Below, one piece after another: positions 59,362-64,000 of a stretch of DNA of 64,000 bases; the first letter of the stretch is position 1; the number at the start of each line of letters is the position of its first letter. This DNA is from Terfezia claveryi (Eukaryota; Ascomycota; Pezizomycetes; Pezizales; Pezizaceae). Under the pieces are notes generated by a model. It was not told the origin of the DNA and made no database searches. It worked only from the letters and a program-made list of their open reading frames with translations. The stretch lies in NCBI GenBank assembly GCA_015179025.1, contig WHUX01000153.1, forward strand, positions 62,001 to 126,000, in the 5' to 3' direction. The translations under genes were made by a program, and so were the position numbers.

Positions 59362-59409
59362 GCAAAATTGCCTCTTCGAGGGGCTTGTGCCAACCAGACA
59401 GCAAAATTG
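59362..59409. mobile_element. Ultra-short hairpin element with 9-bp direct repeats
   Basis: 30-bp body 59371-59400 (CCTCTTCGAGGGGCTTGTGC, then CAACCAGACA) between perfect GCAAAATTG at 59362-59370 and 59401-59409. The left repeat is preceded by CTGGTTGGCAC (59351-59361), complementary to GTGCCAACCAG in the body, so a second element end abuts it. Confidence 0.75.
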
Positions 59410-60157
59410 AAGATGTTCGAATGCCACATCTAGTTAGGCGCAATCGCTGGTTACTAAGTAGACTTAAAAAGAAAATCATACACATTAACCACAGCGCCAA
59501 GATCAGCGATAGGTAGCTGACTTTGGCCAGTACTGTAACAACCTTCACATAGGTATACTATCGGGAAACCTAGCAACCCAGTAATCACGTTTTGTCCTAG
59601 CGGTTACACCTCCAACACATACTTATTATAGCTATAACTATGAACTCAACAATAATCCATAAAATCTCACAGGGTGGCTAATTCTGACACAGTGACAGCT
59701 TTTGCGGATAAATTTACGGGCTTGACCCAGAGATCACTCACTTGAGCTAGACCCCATGCTACCAAAAACTGGGTCCAGCCATGATAAATCCTTACTTATT
59801 TTCTTCCCCCATCTCCCCCTCCCCCTCCCCCCGCCCTTCGTTAAGAGAACTTTTTCACCTCATTGCGAAAAATTTCACCTACCCATCAAAAATTCAAAAG
59901 TGGCCGAAATATTTTCTCCCATCGTCCGGTCTAGCAGCCTCCACAATCTGTGTCAATAGCGGCGCATAAGGCATCGAACAGAGGCGGAGTTCAGCACACT
60001 GTAAGAGAGACACGAGTAATGCAGGATGGATTCTCTCTATCTACAAGTCTCAAGGTCTTTATAGTACAAGCTTCCTCCAGGGCCTCAGTCCTCACTTCCC
60101 AAAGAGGGAGCACCGTCCCTTCTCTCACGTGAGGTTTCCACCCATGTAGCAATCTCA
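59410..60157. other. Gene-less stretch before the LTR
   Basis: Contains copy 2 of the 35-bp repeat (59586-59621). TGTAACAACC at 59534 and GGTTACA at 59601-59607 could be the ends of a tiny LTR remnant, but no duplication supports it. Nothing else. Confidence 0.35.
59586..59621 (+). repeat. About 35-bp dispersed repeat, copy 2
   Basis: CACGTTTTGTCCTAGCGGTT followed by ACACCTCCAACACATA; matches 4547-4581 with a one-base deletion and a one-base change. Flanks are unrelated. Confidence 0.6.
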
Positions 60158-60616
60158 TGTAACTTCCACCTTACATCTACCCCCCCGACAAGGTAGGGGC
60201 GGCCTCGACCCGTCTATATATACATCCTTTCTCAATTATGTGTTTTCTATTGCTTTCCTGCTCGGTTTCTTTGTTCTCCTTGACCTCCTGACTGTCGATT
60301 GATCATCTCCCTTTGGTTCCATTTCCACTACGCTGCTCTCCATTGCCTCCGGTATGGTGTCTTGTTAAGCGGCAAAAGAAACCCTCACGAAAAACAGGGC
60401 TTTTGGCTTGTTGGTAGCTTGACGGCGTGTAGTATTGTATTCAGTTCGGTGTGACTCTTTCTTCTTCTCAGTGATCGTGTCAAGACTTGATGATGATTCT
60501 CCTAGCCAAGAGGGGCCTCTATAACCTCCTCTTAGGCCTGACTAAGACTACGACTACGCTAGCTTATCTATCTAACAACTCGGAAAAACAACCCGGGCAA
60601 ACATCGGCCCGTAACA
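60158..60616 (-). repeat. 3' LTR of the second gypsy element
   Basis: On the minus strand it begins TGTTACGGGCC at 60616 and ends AGTTACA at 60158, a TG..CA unit of 459 bp. It is preceded (minus strand) by GAACGGGGG, a polypurine tract, which matches the position expected after the pol region at 60890-64000. TATATATA lies at about 60213. The partner LTR would be beyond the right edge, so identity and target duplication cannot be tested. Confidence 0.65.
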
Positions 60617-60698
60617 CCCCCGTTCATCAGGGATGGTTAGGAATCATCCTAACCGTCCCGTAACCACAAAGCTCTAGCTAAATAAAAAAAAACCCAAA

Positions 60699-60794
60699 CG
60701 ACATATTGAAGAGCGGAGATGAACTAACGACATATTAAAGAGCGGAGATGAACTAACGACATATTAAAGAGCGGAGATGAACTAACGACATATT
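60699..60794. repeat. 29-bp tandem repeat, 3.3 copies
   Basis: Units at 60699-60727, 60728-60756 and 60757-60785 plus 9 bases; unit starts CGACATATT(G/A)AAGAGCGG. Only one G/A difference among units. It lies between the integrase end and the polypurine tract of the second gypsy element. Confidence 0.9.
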
Positions 60795-60835
60795 TTCTGC
60801 CTCATCCATCCACCCTATCCCCACATTGCTATGCT

Positions 60836-60903
60836 GCCAATTCCCTCAGCTAATCCTGTACCGCCAATTCCCTCAGCTAATCCTGTACCGCCAATTCCCT
60901 CAG
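60836..60903. repeat. 27-bp tandem repeat, 2.5 copies, at the integrase C-terminus
   Basis: Units at 60836-60862 and 60863-60889 with 14 further bases, identical. On the minus strand each unit codes LRELAVQD followed by a stop, so the repeat duplicates the last codons of pol together with its stop. Confidence 0.85.
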
Positions 60904-61776
60904 AATAAACGGCTTCACTCGGTCTGTATACCAACCTTTATGTATCGTCCCATTGGTTGTTTGGAAGTCGATCTTCCCCTTCGATGTGATATATGTGATT
61001 TGTGCCGGTCCCTTCCATCTATCTTCTCACGGACTTCCAGGCTTATGCCTCTTAGCATAGTTCTGGAACAGTACCAAATCGCCAACAAGGTAGTGGTGAT
61101 CCCTCAGTTTGGCCTGGTATTGTTCGACACGGTGTTCTCAGGTCTTCAGTTGTCTTTCGGTTGCCAAGTGTCTAATTTCGTCCAATTTCTCATTCCTAAG
61201 GAATACTATTTTGTCCTCATACTTCCCCATCTCCATTGGCAATACCAGGTTCTGGATAGCTGACCTTGGCTGATATCCGTATAGTAGCTGGAAAGGTGAA
61301 TAACCCAATTGACCAATTTTCGAGTTAAAGAAGAACTGCGTAGGTTGAAGAAGCTTTTTCCAAGCCTTCGAGTCTTAATTTGCAAGCTTAGCTATAGACC
61401 ATTTAACTGACTGAATTGCTCTCTCCACTTTTCCTTGTGTTTTTGCCGTTCCTGGGCCTGCAAATACCCATCGGACTCCATTCTCTTCTACCCATTCCAT
61501 GCATTCATGGTTATGGAAGTGAAGGCCTCTGTCTGTATATATGACTCTTGGAAACCCATGCCTAGCACAATATATATTCAGCATCTTCACCGTGGCTTCT
61601 CCTGTTGTAGAACTGCAAGAGGCCAAATCCAAGAAGCCGGTCATATTGTCAATCATCACCAGAGTATAAACGTGACCTCCCGCTGGTTCAAACAGTCCTA
61701 TGTAATTAATAGTAATCATCTCGAAAGGCTCAAGCATCACGATAGGCCTAAGTGGTTCAATTGGGAAATCTACCAA
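60890..61776 (-). pseudogene. Integrase core and C-terminus of the second gypsy element
   Basis: The core 61776-61375 shows TINYIGLFEP (with Asn where the first catalytic Asp is expected), IYTDRGLHFHNHEC with the second Asp, and KTQGKVERAIQSVKW with the Glu. A C-terminal part follows after frame changes: DHHYLVGDLVLFQNYA (about 61105) and RWKGPAQITYITSKGKIDF (about 61010-60955) ending VKPFILRELAVQD. Integrase would cut and join element DNA to the host. Asp-to-Asn at the first catalytic position (GAT to AAT, a G-to-A change) would abolish activity. Confidence 0.8.
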
Positions 61777-61857
61777 ATCCTAGCATTTTTGGCATCTCTC
61801 ACAAGATCTGCAGTACTGTCTACATTCTTTAATCATACATCAGGAAAGAAAATAGTT

Positions 61858-62059
61858 TGTCTCCAGTGTCTCTAGAGACAGTATTACCACTAGAGACAAG
61901 GTATGTCTCCCCGATTGGCAGAATGTCTCCCAGTGTCTTCAGGAGACACTGGGAGACACTGGAAGACATATGAGAGACACTCAGGAGACACTTAGGAGAT
62001 ATAAAAGATACAAAAGACACCAGAGACAACTCTGTCTCCTAGAGACACCACCTGGTGTC
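61858..62059. repeat. GAGACA/TGTCTC-rich fold-back block inside the integrase gene
   Basis: About 200 bp with more than a dozen GAGACA or TGTCTC words in both orientations, e.g. GTGTCTCTAGAGAC, GTCTCCCAGTGTCTTC and GGAGACACTGGGAGACAC. It lies between the integrase zinc-site helix (TYRKILEAGYTWPTT) and the downstream CRQYCRSCERCQK Cys pair (about 61815), which are normally about 20 residues apart. So it is an insertion or local expansion. It can fold into several hairpins. No flanking duplication identified. Confidence 0.7.
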
Positions 62060-62902
62060 CCGATACCACTTTTTTCTTGCTGATGTAGTTGGCCAAGTAT
62101 ACCCTGCCTCCAATATCTTCCTGTAAGTGATGTTGGCTGCATAATGGCCAGCACATGCAGAGTCATAGAAAGCCGTCAAGAGGGTAGATATCTGGTTCTG
62201 CATAGGCACTGCTCGCCAAGTTCTATCATATCCCTCTAGCATTAGCCTTCCCGTATTCTCTTCCATTCTATACTTTCTTGCCATCTTCCGAATTCTAGCC
62301 CTATCCGCACTCCCTCAATTACCTGCAAAATCACCAGACAAAAGAAATCTCTTAATTCCCAACCTCCAGCTATCCCATGATCCTTCCACTACTAACACCT
62401 CTCCTATTGCTACTTTCTCACTAGCTCGCTCGATCTTTTCCCATTCTGCTCTCTCTACCTCCTCTAGCAGTTCTTTCGGCACTCTGGACAATGCGTCTGG
62501 TACGATAAGGGTCCGACCCAGTACATGATGAATAGTGAAGTCAAACTTCTATAGAGCCAGTACCCACCGATTTATCTTATTATTGGTGGATCTCAGGTTA
62601 TAGATATAAGTCAAACACTCGCAATTTGTATAGAAGAAAATCCGTATTCCATATAGAAGATGCTGATTCTTACTAGTGAAGTAGTATACTGCATATGCTT
62701 CCTTCTCGGTTTGTGCCCATCTCTCCTGGGTTTTGTTGAGCGCCTTTGATAAGAAGGTAGAAGGGATAACCATTCGATACCAATCCATTGGAGTGACCTC
62801 ACTGTCCTTGCTATCCTTACGAGCCAGCTGCCCGATAACGCATGAGATTGCCCATGAGCTTGCATCAAACATCATTACCACTAGGCGTTCTGGGTCGAAC
62901 AC
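62039..62902 (-). pseudogene. RNase H and integrase zinc-site region of the second gypsy element
   Basis: RNase H: RLVVMMFDASSWAISCVIGQ with the first Asp, STFLSKALNKTQERWAQTEKEAYAV in parts, and FFYTNCECLTYIYN with Asn where the family has Asp (YTDH-type), then the frame breaks. Integrase zinc site: FYDSACAGHYAANITYRKIL (about 62175-62115), with the second His; the first is Tyr-Asp here. Frames between 62549 and 62284 carry stops. The element cannot make active enzymes. Confidence 0.75.
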
Positions 62903-63514
62903 CTACAGAGTAACATTCATTTGGATATCCACGACCAATTCCATCATTCTCAGCTAATCTTCTTCTGTCTACTCAAAAACATAGTCTTTCCCTGGCATCC
63001 TTTTGCCCTTTCTACCTTTCGAGCCTAGCTGTATACCTGCTCTAACTCCACTTTTCCACCCTCGTAGTTTCTCACTCATGAACTTGATTTTGTCGGATAG
63101 GCTCGGAATGAATTTCGCCAGCCACCGGATTGCTGCTAAACTCTATTCAATATCTTCTGGGCTGGTAACTAGTTTTCTGAACAAGGTAGAGAATTTATCT
63201 ACCAATTCCGGTGATTTGGAAATTCCTCTCTGAGATACCACATGCCCTAGCATCTTTTATGTCCGTATAAGTAGAGGTGATTTTCTTGGGTTGATAGAGG
63301 CATTTGCTTTCCTGTACCTTGGAAAAACCATAAATTCCAATAAGTCTAGCTGATCATCAATGGCTTTATCCAGCTGACCTCCTGGTTGTCCACTTGCCGT
63401 ATCGAGATTGTCTAAGTAAAACTATAGGTTAGGCCTGACTACATCTCCGAAAACCATACGCATGAAATCTAAATATGTGCCCGAGGCACCCTGCAATTCG
63501 AAAGGTATATAATT

Positions 63515-64000
63515 CTAAACGAATGCTACTTCTCTTAGTACTATAAATGCTGTCAAGTATATTGAGTCATGATCCATTGGTATACAGTAATACCCTGAAA
63601 ACCTATCAATGCCGCTATAGACAAGCCTCCCCGCCAGGGCTTGTAGCACCTCATCTAGGCCTCTTAATTGGCCAACTCCCTTCTCCGAAATCGAGTTCAA
63701 GAAGATATAGTTTATGTAGAGTCTAAACGGATCCACTGAGTTATGCTTGATGGCTAGTTTAATATCTGATGACATCTCTGTTTCTCGGATGCGTGATATC
63801 AAATTGGCTTCCTCTAGCTTGGCCAAATAGCCTACCAACCATTCCCGCTCTTTATGTGCTAACCAAACCTTTCGATTTTGAACCTTTGTCCTTGCGTCTT
63901 TTTTTAGCTGAATCTGGTGTTTGAGGATACGCGTGTGTCTCATCTCCAGCATGTTAGTAGCTACCCATAGCCTGATTTCTTCCAATATCCAGTATAGTCG
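63515..64000 (-). pseudogene. Reverse transcriptase start of the second gypsy element
   Basis: An open frame of about 156 codons ends in a stop at 63515. It includes KLEEANLISRIRETEMSSDI, FRLYINYIFLNS (for FR.CIDYR.LN), LVYSGIDRFSGYYCIPMDHD (for FSKLDLKSGYHQI.) and YLTAFIVLREVAF. So template-binding and first catalytic blocks are recognisable but altered. The YxDD block is expected near 63440-63380, where the frame is broken (a YLDNLDTA-like trace on the minus strand). Continues beyond the window. Confidence 0.8.

Larger units (their letters stand above)
60617..64000 (-). mobile_element. Second Ty3/gypsy element, degenerate, cut by window edge
   Basis: Minus-strand pol pieces lie in the order reverse transcriptase (63985-63515), RNase H (62902-62549), integrase zinc site (62284-62039), integrase core (61776-61375) and integrase C-terminus (about 61030-60890), followed by a polypurine tract and LTR. 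The order proves orientation. It is a different lineage from the 7067-13298 element: sequence is unlike and no chromodomain follows the integrase. Many stops and frameshifts separate the pieces. The gag and 5' LTR are outside the window. Confidence 0.88.

Noticed and set aside
60699..60903. CRISPR-like array
   Set aside because: Units are directly tandem without unique spacers and the genome is eukaryotic.
1..64000. tRNA or rRNA genes
   Set aside because: No cloverleaf with proper A and B boxes or rRNA block was recognised by eye; a covariance-model scan would be decisive.

Overview
The window looks like nuclear DNA of a filamentous ascomycete (Pezizomycotina). The genes are well spaced and on both strands. 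They carry short introns of about 54-119 bp with GT..AG borders and CTAAC-type branch points. The protein families are typically fungal: a Zn(II)2Cys6 transcription factor, a NFX1/ZNFX1-type helicase, a T5orf172 protein, a kelch membrane protein and a small secreted protein. Retroelements of fungal type (a Tad-like LINE, a chromovirus, a second Ty3/gypsy element) occupy both ends. I cannot name the species; Eurotiomycetes is only an impression.

Layout. 1-474: an open LINE fragment and a 130-bp retroposed LINE tail with a perfect 13-bp target duplication. 475-6252: mostly gene-poor, with one small two-exon membrane-protein gene (2680-3385) and several old LINE-tail copies. 6253-14583: a 5'-truncated LINE (15-bp target duplication) split by a complete chromodomain Ty3/gypsy element (556-bp LTRs, 5-bp duplication GTGGG). 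14584-20300: repeat-rich ground with a TA-flanked DNA element, an ankyrin remnant between two related inverted-repeat elements, a doubtful membrane-protein gene and several ultra-short elements. 20563-25672: an 885-aa unknown protein and a T5orf172/GIY-YIG-like gene. 25673-30174: gene-poor. 30175-32634: a polytopic membrane-protein gene with two in-frame stops. 34798-38539: a large Zn2Cys6 regulator. 38540-45488: gene-poor, with a mariner-like MITE and a kelch pseudogene. 45489-46320: a secreted Cys-rich protein. 50050-56363: a six-exon CCCH/helicase/NFX1/RZ-finger gene of 1989 aa. 60158-64000: a decayed second gypsy element on the minus strand, running off the window.

The genes do not form a visible pathway or cluster; each appears to be an independent unit. 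What ties the window together is mobile DNA and its decay: nested insertions, stop codons mainly of the CAG-to-TAG kind in retroelements (as expected of C-to-T change at CpA, e.g. RIP), and broken genes near repeats. The helicase gene belongs to a family tied to RNA silencing in other eukaryotes, but nothing here links it directly to these elements.

The most unusual signal is a set of 22-33-bp hairpin-forming sequences sharing the ends TAGTCT/AGACTA and the core GGTTGGCAC. At seven loci they sit between direct repeats of 8-11 bp, and at one locus three of them alternate with four copies of the same 8-mer. They behave like mobile elements far smaller than any standard class I know in a nuclear genome.
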